A DNA stretch of 64,000 nucleotides from Chondrilla cf. caribensis (taxonomy: Eukaryota; Porifera; Demospongiae; Chondrillida; Chondrillidae): the NCBI GenBank assembly GCA_964020155.1, contig OZ026546.1:4172900-4236899 (forward strand). The letters are read 5' to 3'. Position 1 is the first letter of the stretch; the number at the start of each line of letters is the position of its first letter. The notes below the pieces were generated by a model. That model was given only the letters and a program-made list of their open reading frames with translations. It was not told the DNA's origin and did no database searches. Position numbers and translations under genes: made by a program. Positions 35,601 to 47,882 of the stretch are shown piece after piece.

Positions 35601-38600
35601 ACCAGAGAGAAAAAGGATGAATGTACAATTATATGAAAATGCAATTGACGAAGAAATTGAGAAGAAAAAAATAGGTACTGCATACATATGTAGATATATA
35701 TATTAAATATCAATTATTTTACAATATAGTTAGTAAGAGCTTTCTAAGAACACCCTTAAGACAAACTGCTAACTGAGAGAACATTTGATGTCTGAATAGA
35801 TTTTACATTTAGTCAACAAATGTTGATCCTAGGTCAGTAGGGTTCGGTTGAAGGGAATAATACATTTTGATTTACGTATCTAACTTAAAACTTCCAAGCA
35901 ACAAAATTAATCATGTATTACAAATTATATGCAGCAAACACTCCATTTGACATCAAAGTACTTTGCTGCTGTGTACCCAAAGAGGAGAGGTTACTGAGGA
36001 AACTGGACACTAATTTCGTTAAAGGCTTAAAATCTCGTATGCGTGCTGATCCAGTAGCACCAGGCATCCCACCATTAGCCCTTCATTGTATCGATGTGTC
36101 CAAAAAGGAGGATTTTCTGGAGCACTTGGCTGGACAATACTCGTATGAAGTGTTAGGGGGAATGCACACAGTTGCAGCTAGAAAAGAGCTGCTTGAAGAA
36201 GTACCAGGTATTTATTGCCACTATACTGTCACTATACATATGCATATGTATTGTGGTGTATGAATGGAAGACTGGTGAATCAAATGAATAATGACATGAG
36301 CCCACTTCCTCGACATTGTGCAGATCAAAATTCTTGTCCCTGATGAAACATTATCGGCCTAGCAATAATGTTTATGTTTAATCTTGGTCCAACTCAACAG
36401 GACATGTACTACATAGTAATATAAAGATTTGTAGATACAGTGGAACCTCTCTATAAAGGACACTTTGGGACCATAATTTTAGTCCTTATTACAGTATACT
36501 AAATTGTATTGAAGGTCAGCTGAAACTGTTCTCCTGCTTCTTAAACATTCAGAACAGGTACAACTCAAATGCCTTCAACAATGAAGTATATACTGTCTGA
36601 CTCACTAAACCTCTGACTAATTTTTAGTTCCCCACTCCAAAACTCTTGTACACACTCTCTGGTACTACAAACATACTGTTGTGGTTTGGGAAAAAATACA
36701 GAACACTGTATAGCGAAAAATTTCATGTTTTTTCATGTCCGTATAACCGTAAAATTTCAAGTCACACTTAGTGCTGCAATATGCCTAATGTGACAATTGC
36801 AACATTAAAAATGCAATAGGTTAGTCTTGAACAAAATTGCAAAATTAATTTCACAAAAATTTATCACTACACAGTATAATGATAATAAAACTGTGAATAA
36901 TTACCAAACATGGCAAGTTTGGAAATATGTTGCCCTGTGAAGTTTAAGCTTTGAATTTGCAATTGAGTATACATATTAATTGAAGTGACGTAACATGCTG
37001 AAATATGCCTTTTTTTCTAGGACACCCTATTTATTCGTCCTGCCTGGCATTTGTTTATTGTGGCCTTGATGATCAGGAATGTCTACGACTATCTGCCCGA
37101 CATAACATGAATGGACATTTTAACCACAAAATGCGCCACAGGGATTACGTGAGTCAACACAATATTCATATTGGAAAAAAATAACTACAGAGTGCATCAT
37201 GGACAACTTACATGACATAAAATTCACTGACCAAAATATTGCTAATCCTCCCTCAATTCTTGGGAGTATTAGCAAGGAAGGCAATTTTCACGTGTACAAA
37301 GTTGAAATATATACTTAATTATTAACTCAATGTATGGTACAATTCATAAAAAACTGAACAATTCACACCTTAAAAAACTTACGTATGTACGGGTATTGCT
37401 CCATTTTTATTCCAAGGATTGGCCGTACTACGAGGTGAGTGAAAGCGTACTTACTCTACGTATGTACGTACAGGTTTCCATATGGGTAAACAAAAATGTA
37501 AGGGTAGGGCATGCGCACTTTTACATATAAGAATACGTGGAATGCATAAAACGTTCAATTTTTATGAATTGCACTGTATGTGGGTGCATCCATCATTACA
37601 ATTATATCTGACATTTTGTTATGCACTATATGACCATTGATATGTACATGACATTAAATCAATTGAAAAATACCGTAATATAGATAAAATGCTACACAAC
37701 TTCAATCACCAATATTACAGGTTGAAGCATGTAGAGCACGTCTTTTGGTGATGGAAGGTGGAACGGAAGAGGTGACACCACAACCTACAGTAGCATGGAA
37801 AAAGGCTTGTCGAACATGCATCCTTCCAAAGGTACGCATGTAAGAAGAAATTAAGGCATAACTGTGGTCAGAATTTGTGCGAGAATTAAGGGTAATGTAC
37901 ATGATAGCCTATTAAAATTGGAATAATCTATTTTCAATAAGCTATTGAGAAAGTAAACTTTCTACAGGGCTTTGCATACAGATAGATTGTAGAAATAGCA
38001 TTGTTGCGAAATATGATGTATGGGTACAGAAATGTGCATTATTTAGAGAACTAACAGTTTTCTTAAACACAGATATACGTACAGTATGCGTCATGGAAAA
38101 CTTGTCATATCATAACGTAATTATGACGTGATTATCATTTACATTACGCTATGACGTCATTATAATAGAATTACGTTGATGATGGTTATCTATTGTACTA
38201 CAATCGAATTATGATTAAGCTACAATATTTCACATGCATAGGAATAGATATAGTGCAACATATAAGTACACTACGATAGAATTACGATTAGATTTACGGC
38301 AACTACCACAAATTATGATAACTACCATTGGCATTGCTATACATTACGATTCCACTACAATTAATGTTGTAATCACAATTACGATGCGTTAAAATTAGGG
38401 CTGGGAATCGGCTGTAATTTTCAAAACAATTATCAGTACACATTAACCGATTGATTAATTGATTAATCACCGGGAGTAATTAAGTGGGCGTGACCGGAAA
38501 CCACTCCCACTTTATTAGATGGAGTAGTCATTCAATAGACATGAAGTGAAGTTTGTGGAGTCCTTCTCATATTTCAGGTACGAAATTGAACCCATGGAGT

Positions 38601-39448
38601 GAAGGTTCTGGGTAATAAGGTGGGGGTGGCTTCCTGTTCTACTCACTTAATTACTTCCTGTGATTAATCGATTTGCTTGCGCTATTATCGATAATCAGAT
38701 TTGAAATGAAAATCGATTGATTCATTGATTAATCGATTAATTGTCCCAGCACTAGTTAAAATATGACAATTTTCCCATGACATATACTGTAACTGTTTTT
38801 CAGCTACACCCACACAATACACCAACTGTTCGTACCAATTTGTTTCACACAGTCTATAAGTTCTACAAGAGCAGATAACACGTTTGCACAAGCTGCACTC
38901 CAACCAGAAGTGTATTCCTTGGCAATTAAAGTCATGGAAGCTTTTGAAAACGGTGAAACCAAAGGACAGAAGCCTCCCAGTATGCTTACATATTTTAGCA
39001 AAATGTTCTACAAAAATTATATACCCATTGCAATCCTATTTACAGATAATGCCAGGCAATTGGAAAAAACTGTTGAATTTAAACAGCATTACCTGGAACC
39101 TCTGCAGAATCTCCAACAAGGGGTTCAAATGGAAATTCTTCAGGGAGTTTTGGCTGGACGAACATCCATCGGAGAGATGCAAAGTCTTGCTAAGCAGGCT
39201 AGAAGCATGAAGATCATAAAGGAAATGTACTTGAGGTACGTACGTACATATGAATTACATCAAACATAAAATTTCCGAACAGTAAACAATACCCACACAC
39301 ATAATCATGCACAGTAAAATCAACATTAAACGTATCTTTAGAAATGTTCAATCTTGGCCAATTGGACTAGCATCATCAGTAACGTATGTCCTACCAAGAA
39401 TTATAAACACATTCATGCATATTAATGAGCATACATAATATTATTATG

Positions 39449-39481
<33 letters not shown>

Positions 39482-42400
39482 ATACTTTACAACCACTGAG
39501 ATTATATATAGGTGAGTTACTCATAATTGTGTGATACAGTAAGGGTGGTGGTTGAAGGACTGACATCATAATATGATGTAGCCTACAGAGCAAAATAAAT
39601 ATTGAGTGTAGTGGGGCAGTGAAGGGTATCGAGAAAGAGATAGGGTGAATAATCGAACAAAAAGAATAAGGTGAATACATGATAAACAGGCAGACAAAAG
39701 ACTTAGGTGGATGCACAAATAAACAAGCAAACAACAGAATAGGGTGAATACACAATAAACAACAACAAACAGACTGATACATATATACCGTTACTAAACT
39801 AAGCAAAGAGAATAAGGTGAGTTCACAATAAACAGGCAGTCAAAAAGAAGAATAGAATAAGTTGAATACACCATAAACAAACAGACTGGACGGGTACCGT
39901 TACTGTACATTTTTGAGTTGAAATAGATGTGGGTATGATACAAAAAAAAAAAATTAGTGGCGAAGAAAGTGACAAGATGAACATGGACATAAGTAATGAA
40001 ATGAACAAGGATTGTCAGGGTCAAAATTCACAATGAAATGGTTCCGAAAATAGGTATAGATTTGGCGTTTGATGCTGACATATGGTTGCGATAGATTGAA
40101 GGGTGGTAGTGAGTTCCAAAGGCGGACAACTCTATTAAAGTAGTAGTGTCTAGTTGCAGTTGTTCGACGATAGTTATATTTAAGTTTGTTAGTTGTAGCT
40201 GATCTGGTGTTTGAGGATGCAAAAGAGATGTGGTCGTAAATATTAAAGTTATCTCCTGGATTTTGTAAGTTTTTTATTAGAAATAGGATATCTTGAATTT
40301 CGAGCCAATACATTAAGGGAAGGAGATCAAGTGAAGAGAGTCTTTGTTTATAGTTTAAGGAAGAGTTGTCTAGAAGAAATTTCGTTGATCGTCTTTGAAC
40401 TGTTTCTAACATTACAATGTCTTTAATTAAATGTGGTCTCCATAGTTGGGAGCAGTACGTTAGTTTGGATCTCACCAAGGTGATGTAAAGACATCGTTTT
40501 AAATCTTGAGAAGGGGATTGACTGTGGATAGATCTTCTGATAAACTGCAGTGTGCGATAGGCTTTAGCACATATTTGGTTGATGTGGTTTGTCCAACTGA
40601 GATCAGAACTGATTATGATGCCTAAGTCTCGTTGGGTTGATACCAATTGAATTTCATTAGAGTTAATGCTGTAGTTAGGAACTGTTGTTTCTTTGTGGGA
40701 TAAAGAAAATCAAATGTATGAACATTTAGATGGGTTTAAAGATAATTTCCATTGGTGACACCACGCTGAGAGGGAGTCTAAGTCAGACTGCAAAGATTGG
40801 TCATAGAAAGTAGAGACTGAGTGGATTAGCTTTGTGTCATCTGCAAACAAGTAGGTGGATGATGAGGTAATTGCTTCAGGTAAATCATTGATGTAGATTA
40901 TGAAAAGGAGAGGGCCCAGAATGCTTCCTTGCGGTATACCAGAGATGACCGGTAAGAGAGTTGAAGTGACATTGTCAATTTCAACATAGTGTAGCCGATT
41001 ACTTAGGTAGTTTTGAAACCAAGACCATAGGGGACCAGTGATGCCGATTTGCCATAGCTTGAATAATAACTCTGAGTGAGGGACAGTATCAAAGGCTTTT
41101 TTGAAGTCAAGGTAGATTACATCTGAGTATTGGCCATTTTCAATTGATTTGAATATGTTAGAATAGGATAGCAATAGTTGGGACAGACATGAGCGCTTAG
41201 ACAGGAACCCGAATTGTTGGAGGGAGATGCGAGGGTGTATGAAGGTGATGATTTTACGATAAATGACTGATTCCAAGATTTTTGATAAGATACATAGTAG
41301 TGATATTGGTCTGTAGTTAGTGATATCAGATCTACTGCCACCTTTTGGTATTGGACATATTTTGTGTATTTTCCACTCATCTGGAATTGTACAGTATTGA
41401 ATGCAATACGTGAACAGGTTAGTAATGTGTTCGAGCAGAGGGCCGATACATGATTTGATGATGTATGGGCTGATGTAGTCACATCCATAGGCCTTATGAG
41501 GGTCCAATTGCGATATTACTGCTGAAATATCAGAGGAAGTGATTTGAATAGAATTGAGTTGAATCGAAGGTGTGGGCAGTCTGTCTACTGGTGGAAGAAT
41601 AAAATCACTTCTAGTAAAAACAGAGTTGAAATAGATGTTAAAGGCTTCGACTTGTGCAGTTCGAGAGCTGATTTGGGTAGAACGATCAAAGATGGTGTGA
41701 GGGATAGAATTATTGCTGTGTAGATGTCTAAGATAGCTGAACAATCTTTTGGGCTGTGAATTACTACTTCTAATGAGGTTGCGCTCAAATCTTTGCTTGC
41801 TAGATTCCATAAGATGTTATAAGGATCTCTCCATTTGTGACAATTTGTTCAATTTATAGGCAGTTGGTGATTTCTTGATTTGGCGTTTCAGTGTATGAAT
41901 GCAATTTAAGCTGTGATGGATTTCGGAATTGAACCACTTAGGATAGTCTGTAACTTTTATTGAAGGGACATATCTAAAACACGCCTCGTTGAGAATGGAC
42001 TTGAGCTCTGACCAAGTGTGATTGGCATCAGAGATGGGTGTATTGATGTTTGAGTTCCATAAGTAGAGTAGTATACCAGGGAGATTGGTTTGTGAGTAGA
42101 TGAATCGTTTCCTGGCCTTTGGTGCGGGGTAGGTTTTTTTGTTGTGGATGTCGAAGTTAAAGGTAATTAGGTAATGGTCTGATTTGGAATGGCAGGTAGA
42201 GTCGTTAATAGATAAGTTAGAGACAAGGTGGGGTTGGTTGGTAATGACTACATCTAGTGTATTTCCATGGATGTGAGTGGGTTCAGTCACCAGTTGCAGG
42301 AGATTTAGAGAGAACAGACTGTCACAGAAGAAGCTGCTAGAAGGAGATGGTGCTGTGAGAGATTGCCAGTCAATGTCAGGTAGATTCAGATCACCTACAA

Positions 42401-45400
42401 TGACAATGTTTGGGTTTTTTAATAAGAATTGGTTGAAGGCTTCAATCACATTTGCTAGGTGGCATTCTGGACTTTGAGGGGGAATGTATGTGCAGCAAAT
42501 AGTCATTGGAGGTCCTGGAGAGAGTAACAGTTCTACGGCAATTAGCTCAACGTCAGATGATATATACAATAATTTAGAAGGTACAAGATTAGATACTGCT
42601 ATGAGGACACCACCTCCATGGTGAGATCTATCTCTACGATAAATGGTGTATCCTTGTGGTAGAATCTCTTGGTTATATATAGAGTCAGATAGCCATGTTT
42701 CATTGATACACATAATGTCAAATGATTTGGTATAGATTAGGGATTGTAAAAAGGGGAGTTTATTCTTAATACTTCGGGCGTTCCAAAGACCTATGGAAAG
42801 ATTAGGCTTTGAAAGTCATGGTTGATTTGACTGATGATCTCTTTGAGAATCATCTCTGGTATTTGTAGTAACAGGAGTGGACTGTGTTGCAGCAGTAGTA
42901 GGTGAGGTGGCGGTCGGTGATGACGTTGAGGAGTTCGAGGTAGAGGCGGTTAGTTCGAATTTGCCATTGATTACTTGGCCATGCATTATATTTCAGACGT
43001 ACAGACGGTTATTACGGATGCGGATTTGATTGCTACTCGTGCCTGAGGAAATCAGAGATCTGCGTTCCTTCAATAACAGGGATTCAATCCGTCTTTTATC
43101 AGGTGTCATAAAAGGTTTGATTGAGATTTGCTCATAGCGGGAGTCGATTAATTTCTTTCTATTTGCTAGAACGCAGGCTACGTCATTCGATCTCGCAAGC
43201 TTCACGAGGAGTGGACGGTTGTTGTTGGGGGAGAATTTTCCTAGGCGGGAGCAATCACAAATAGAATTATGTCATATAGACCAGTAACAGTAAGTAATAT
43301 CAATTAATACTACATTAGATGTTTAGATGTCTAAGCAAAAGTTCTTGGGAGGAGGCTATCAGGGATTTCCCTGCATTTTCTAAAGAAGAGCGATTGAGCA
43401 CTTTTATTGGCTTGAAAACAAAGGAAGGGGTACCAAAACCCCTTAGAGATTATTGTCAAGCTGCTCTGGACAGTAAGAAGAGCCTCAACCCCAGCAATAG
43501 ACCAATCTACAGCATCCACAAAGAGGACAACAGTACCTCAGTGTACTTTATGGAAGGGGATCACAAGACATTGAGCGGGAAAATGCTGGGTGAAAAAATA
43601 CCCAATTTTCAAGGTGTTGACCTCATTTTAGCCAATTTTGATAAGGTCAGCAGTATAATGTGTCCTAAATAGTCACTGTAAACTATACCGAATATTACGG
43701 CTCTCACTTTACACATCAATCATCTTTAGCTATGGACGAGTATCTTCAAATATTGAATCACCTATTTATGGGCTTAATACAGACACGAATCAGCACCAAC
43801 ATTTCTGTGCTACAATGCTTGTGGCAATCGATTCCAATTTGACCCATTTTAGTTCAACAATTGTACATACGTACCATTGAAAGTCTTGGCAACAAAAAAA
43901 AAGGTACACAGATTCACCAAAATCCGCTTCTGAATCTCTAATAGTACGTACGTATATAATATCCCCCGCAAAAAGAAAAATAATACACTCGGGCTTTACC
44001 TGGTATTTTTAATTCATAATCACCAGAATCGCATCAATATTCAGTGTTCATCCAGCGCTCGATCATGCAGATCGCCTTAATAAATCGCCTGAACTCCACA
44101 ATCTCAGTAGATCTTCCACGTGTCGCGCCTTTACGCAGCTGCTATAGCGTACAAGTGACGTCACACATGAAGACCAATTTATTACCGAGCGTTAGCGAGG
44201 TAATTGTTTCCGTTCGTTAGGGGAGTCCGATCGAGGTTGCCCACGCTCTTAATTGCGGTGGCCGCCAATATTGTTCGATTTAGGTCACTTTTTGGTTTCT
44301 TTGAACGCAAATCGTTCGTCGCACGAATTGTTCAGCACTAAATCGTCCCACCGACGGTAATGGGGCACCGTCGCAGCATATATTGAAATGGCAAACTTAG
44401 ACAAAGGTTGTCTTTGGTTCACACACGATCCGTTAAAAGAGCACTTACTTTTCGATTCCTCCTGTCGACAAATTTCGGACTACATCAGTACTAAGTACCT
44501 TAAAATAATTAGAATAATAATTTTCAACTTTTTTGCACAACGATTTTTCGATTTCCATCGCCGAAGAGCAGGGTTCGCCAATCCGTCGTTCGGGACACCA
44601 AATGGTCGGCCATCATGACGTCCATTTTGGAAGACATTTTTAGATGATGTCACTGAACTACGTCAGTATAAAATCCAAGCATTTGCGAGGTTCTGAACTT
44701 TGTTCACAACTAGTATTATTTATATGCCTGGTAATGTATATTATACAATGCCAATCTTACCATAATTAACGCCGGGGTCTCTGTTTGTTTGTTTGTTCGC
44801 GAACTCCTCCGACGGTTCGCATCTAATGGTGGCCAAATTTGCCAGACGTCCTCAGCACTACCCGTGAAGTATACTAAGAGGGTGGGCGTTTCGTTTTAGG
44901 CCTCTCTTCTGGAATTCGAACGAAACCGAACTATCCTGCCACCGTACTCAGTTGAAAGGCGCCATTTTCATGACACGTTTCCGGACGAATACGCCCGTAG
45001 GGCGGGTAATTCAGCTCGAGACAATAAAATTAATAATATGCATTGTTCGCAATGTGCCTATGCAAACTGAATGAATTGTACTTCATGCAACAAAAATAAA
45101 TCATAATAATTGCAATCTGTCTATGCTTTACATATTTGCACATTGTTATATACTATTAGGAAATAATTGATGCAGAGGAAGAATTAAAGACATTTGTACT
45201 TGCATCAAAAGATGTTAATTCACTTTCCACTGGAATGGAGCTGTACAATGTAGCTGTCTGCTGCAGTGTAGATGCTGTACCAAAAGTTATTCAATTATTT
45301 GGCCAGTTTTTGGATTCAGCTGAATGCATCTATGTTTGCAATGCGGGACAGAAATGTAAAGCATTGTCAGGTATGTGACAGCGTGCTAATATAATCCCTA

Positions 45401-45743
45401 ATGTCAAATTCAATTATACCACAGCATACTGTATGAATTCACTTACATCTGGCTATATAATCAATGTAGGATTGGTTTCAGAGGGAAAGACAATGACCCC
45501 AGCAGTGACAGCTGTAGTTGTTGGCCATTGGTCACAGGACGGCAGTTTACATGCCCAGCATATTTCTGGTGAACACCGAAATTTCGTACATGTGACAAGC
45601 CAAAAGGATGCCTGGAGAAAAATTATCAATTGGTTCAGTTATCGAGGACAGACAGTCTTGGTCGTTATTGATGGCTCTGAACCAGGTTGGTAATTCATTA
45701 TTGGCAGATATATTGCAGCATGCATGTACGTACATAATATGTG

Positions 45744-45777
<34 letters not shown>

Positions 45778-45842
45778 GTGTGTGTGTGTGCGTGTGTGCG
45801 TGTGCGTGTGCGTGTGTGTGTGTGTGTGTGACACTGTGTGTG

Positions 45843-45885
<43 letters not shown>

Positions 45886-46078
45886 ATGTGTGTACGTGTG
45901 TACATGCATGTGTGTGGGGGGTGCATGCGTGGGTGCATGTGTATGTGTGCTTGCACATGTAGGTGTGTGTGTGTGCGTGTGCATGCGTGTGCGTGTGTGC
46001 ATGCGTGTGTGGGGGTCCCTGTGTATGTGTGCTTGCACATGTAGGTGTGTGTGTGTGTTTTGAGTGGGTAGTTGTGTG

Positions 46079-46155
<77 letters not shown>

Positions 46156-46716
46156 ATGTGTGCGTGTGTGCATGTGTGCATGTGTGCATGCATGCGTGTG
46201 CATGTATGTGTGCTTTCATCTGTGTATTGAGATTGAATTTATATGCATGTGTCCATGTTTGTGTATGCTTGTGTGGGGGTGTAAATACATGATGTGTGTA
46301 TGTGTGTAGGTGCAATCAAATGTATTCTCTGGTATAATTCACAAATTTGTGGACCTTTCCATATAGTACAGTCCCCAAATTTGTGAACTTTTCCATATAG
46401 TACAGTCCCCAAATTTGTGAACTTTTCCATAATATAGTACAGTCCCCAGATTTGTGGACCATTTCATATAGTATAGTCCCCAAATTTGTGGACTGTTTCT
46501 GTATGGCTCATAAATATACTATGTGGTCTACAATAAGAGGTATTACTCTGATACATTACATTTTATATTACATTTTCTTGTTGATTAGGGTCAATTGCAG
46601 CAATTGCTGCTGAAGAAGAGAGGAATTGCATCAGCATGTATCCAGATTCTGTTGCCCTCTCAGAAATCCAGATGGATTTTATAGGATCGCAGATCCCATC
46701 TGATGATATTATATAA
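32605..46716 (+). CDS. ParB-like nuclease domain gene, at least 11 exons
   Basis: Exons: 32605-32760, 32853-32996, 35435-35674, 35935-36207, 37021-37148, 37721-37839, 38804-39235, 43327-43645, 45160-45370, 45470-45685, 46589-46716 (stop TAA). Phases fit except between exons 2 and 3 (0 to 1). A 13-nt micro-exon at 34493-34505 (AG|GAGCACCCGTTTA|GTGAAG) would repair this. About 790 aa. Exon 4 has YEVLGGMHTVAARKELLEEV, like the ParB/Srx GGxHRxxAA box, and the next exon has ECLRLSARHNMN, like the ParB helix. KHRRAS-type basic signals occur in exon 3 (GHKRRASNEEPERKRMN). The C-terminus VVIDGSEPGSIAAIAAEEER resembles the SAM-binding motif of ParB-linked DNA methyltransferases but lacks a DPPY box, so any activity is doubtful. 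Introns contain three MITEs, LINE-B and repeat S. Confidence 0.78.
33674..34278. mobile_element. 605-bp MITE, ends TTAGCYYTTTTACACYAGAG
   Basis: Left end TTAGCTTTTTTACACCAGAG and inverted right end TTAGCCCTTTTACACTAGAG, both followed by a TTAAAGCGATTC block. The interior is rich in AAGCGAT/ATCGCTTT. No ORF. Intronic. Confidence 0.75.
34842..35127. mobile_element. 286-bp MITE, 27-bp TIRs
   Basis: GGTACATTTCGTAGAAAACC and the inverted right end GGTACTTTTCGTAGAAAACT differ at two of 27 positions. The interior carries CCGACCG arrays as in the element at 6320-6940, so both belong to one group. Confidence 0.88.
38100..38390. repeat. degenerate ATTACGAT-rich tract
   Basis: Loose repeats of ATTACG and TACGAT over about 290 bp, next to the hAT-like MITE. 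Intronic; no gene. Confidence 0.6.
38396..38754. mobile_element. hAT-type MITE with 8-bp TSD
   Basis: Ends TAGGGCTGGGA and TCCCAGCACTA are inverted. Flanks GTTAAAAT at 38388-38395 and 38755-38762 are an exact 8-bp duplication, the hallmark of hAT elements. The interior is rich in ATTAATCGATT. Confidence 0.92.
39446..43257 (-). mobile_element. LINE-B (L2/CR1-like), 5' truncated
   Basis: About 3.8 kb on the minus strand inside an intron of the ParB-like gene. Order: ORF1 C-terminus (KLARSNDVACVLANRKKL, 43205-42993), ORF2, a 3' region with degenerate repeats of GAATAAGGTGAATAC, and an (AAT)n tail at 39446-39480. The 5' end is cut within ORF1. Confidence 0.9.
39954..42830 (-). pseudogene. LINE-B ORF2: APE endonuclease and RT
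   Basis: One frame from LSIGLWNARSIKNKLPFLQS (about 42800) through MCINETWLSDSIY, YTIYRRDRSHHGGGVLIAV, VIVGDLNLPDIDW and SDHYLITFNF (endonuclease), then KICPIPKGGSRSDITNYRPI, VIYLDFKKAFDTVPH, GIPQGSILGPLLF and TYLFADDTKLI (RT), to a C-terminal NRVVRLWNSLP. Two in-frame stops break it: TAA near 41813 (after QMERSL) and TGA near 40708 (after SKCSYI). No frameshift was seen, so the copy is young. Confidence 0.9.
44181..44714 (+). repeat. repeat S, copy 3
   Basis: Inverted relative to copies at 17.4 and 18.0 kb. Starts ATTACCGAGCGTTAGCGAGG and ends TTTGTTCACAACTAGT. The frame MANLDKGCLWFTHDPLKEHL at 44388-44618 is intact for 76 codons. Intronic. Confidence 0.9.
45739..46235. repeat. long (GT)n and variant microsatellite
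   Basis: About 500 bp of GT with GC, CAT and GTA interruptions in intron 10 of the ParB-like gene. The His/Thr and Cys/Val ORFs over it are artefacts. Confidence 0.97.
46328..46500 (+). repeat. minisatellite, core CAGTCCCCAAATTTGTGAAC
   Basis: Four to five units of about 40 bp with TTTCCATATAGTA linkers, ending about 90 bp before the last exon of the ParB-like gene. Shares its core with 23540-23645. Confidence 0.9.
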
Positions 46717-46849
46717 ATCAGCTGGATTCACTATAGCAGACTTGTATAACTAAATAGCACCAGTATAATTCATATCGTTTGTCCATTATTTATCACTTGT
46801 AAGAACAATTCCCTGGTATATTGATTATTTGTATAAGATAAGTAATAGT
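46717..46849. other. 3' flank of the ParB-like gene
   Basis: AT-rich, presumed 3' UTR. TTGTCCATTAT at 46779-46789 is an 11-bp inverted match to 23083-23093, just outside the other gene. Confidence 0.4.
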
Positions 46850-47497
46850 TGTATCCCGATGACGTCATACTTCAAAGGCACCGACAACGGTGTAAATCCG
46901 ATACACCGGGGTATAAATGTCCCTAAGCGCCCCTTTAGAATAACAATTAATATATTATACGGAAGAATTGGAGATATTTACGGCGCATTTGGTGTTCTTT
47001 CCGTGTTTTTGGGAATACATGTTTCTCTTCGCGAACCGTTTTTCGGATCAAATTTGGTATCGAATCTACGAAGCATTCAAAGCTACTAACGTGTAAAAGT
47101 TTCTGACAGATTATGGTACTTTATATCCGAAATTAGGGCACCTTACCATATATCCTTTGGAGTGTTCAGCTTCTGCTTTAGTAACGGCGGTGTTTTAGGG
47201 TTTGCGCAGTTTATTTGGAGGGTCGAAATCGTCTTCTGGCTCATTCATAGCGTAAGAACTTTCTTCGACTTCGCCCTCGTACAGATACTCTAACAACTAA
47301 AATAGACTCAAGTTGTTAGAGTATCTATGGTTGCAGTAAAAATTCGAATACGTCGGCCAAGCAGATTCGAATACAAGCCATTTGTATCATGTCTATTTGG
47401 GGTGTACCGGATTTGTCTACTCGCCCTCGGGCGCTTCGCGCCCTCGGGACTCGTGACAAATCGGATACACCCCGAATAGACATGACACAAATAGAAC
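46850..47497 (-). mobile_element. deletion derivative of the hairpin-capped recombinase family
   Basis: On the minus strand: 5' palindrome (arms 47493-47455 and 47417-47379, about 40 bp with 5 mismatches, GC-rich centre CCTCGGGCGCTTCGCGCCC), flank AAATGGCTTGTATTCG, leader hairpin (47327-47283), a short relic ORF, then GGGGCGCTTA, a small hairpin CGGTGT/ACACCG, and CGGTGCCTTTGAAGTATGAC at 46862-46883. The order and flanks match the 52-56.7 kb units, but almost the whole gene is deleted. Confidence 0.8.
47198..47248 (-). pseudogene. recombinase N-terminal relic
   Basis: ATG at 47248 opens MNEPEDDFDPPNKLRKP and then a stop. EDDFDPP resembles DDDFEELTK at the N-terminus of the intact recombinase (52298). 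Nothing after it is recognisable. Confidence 0.5.
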
Positions 47498-47882
47498 ATA
47501 TTCATATAACACAATGTAGCCCAGTATTATACATAATTATATCATTATGACTTGGAATTATGTATAATATACAGCATTATATATTATAAGGATAATTAAA
47601 TACATATATGTATGCATATATAATAGGCCTGCCTGTCTAGATTGATCCCATGACTGCAAATATATATGAATTGGCTACATGTGTAATAGCTAATCATAAC
47701 TACATGCGCATTCATATGTATAATAATATATGTATATAATATGAAACAAAACTTTGCAATCTTTACAAACAGAATAAGGAAATACAGTGGTAAGGGACAG
47801 TGCTGGATATACACAGATAAAAACATGCATAAGATATAAATTATTATATCGGGAAAAATAAAATGTCCTCATAACAGCATCT

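Noticed and set aside
45547..46315. Long His/Thr and Cys/Val ORFs (up to 218 aa)
   Set aside because: They are translations of a GT/CA microsatellite and change identity with frame.
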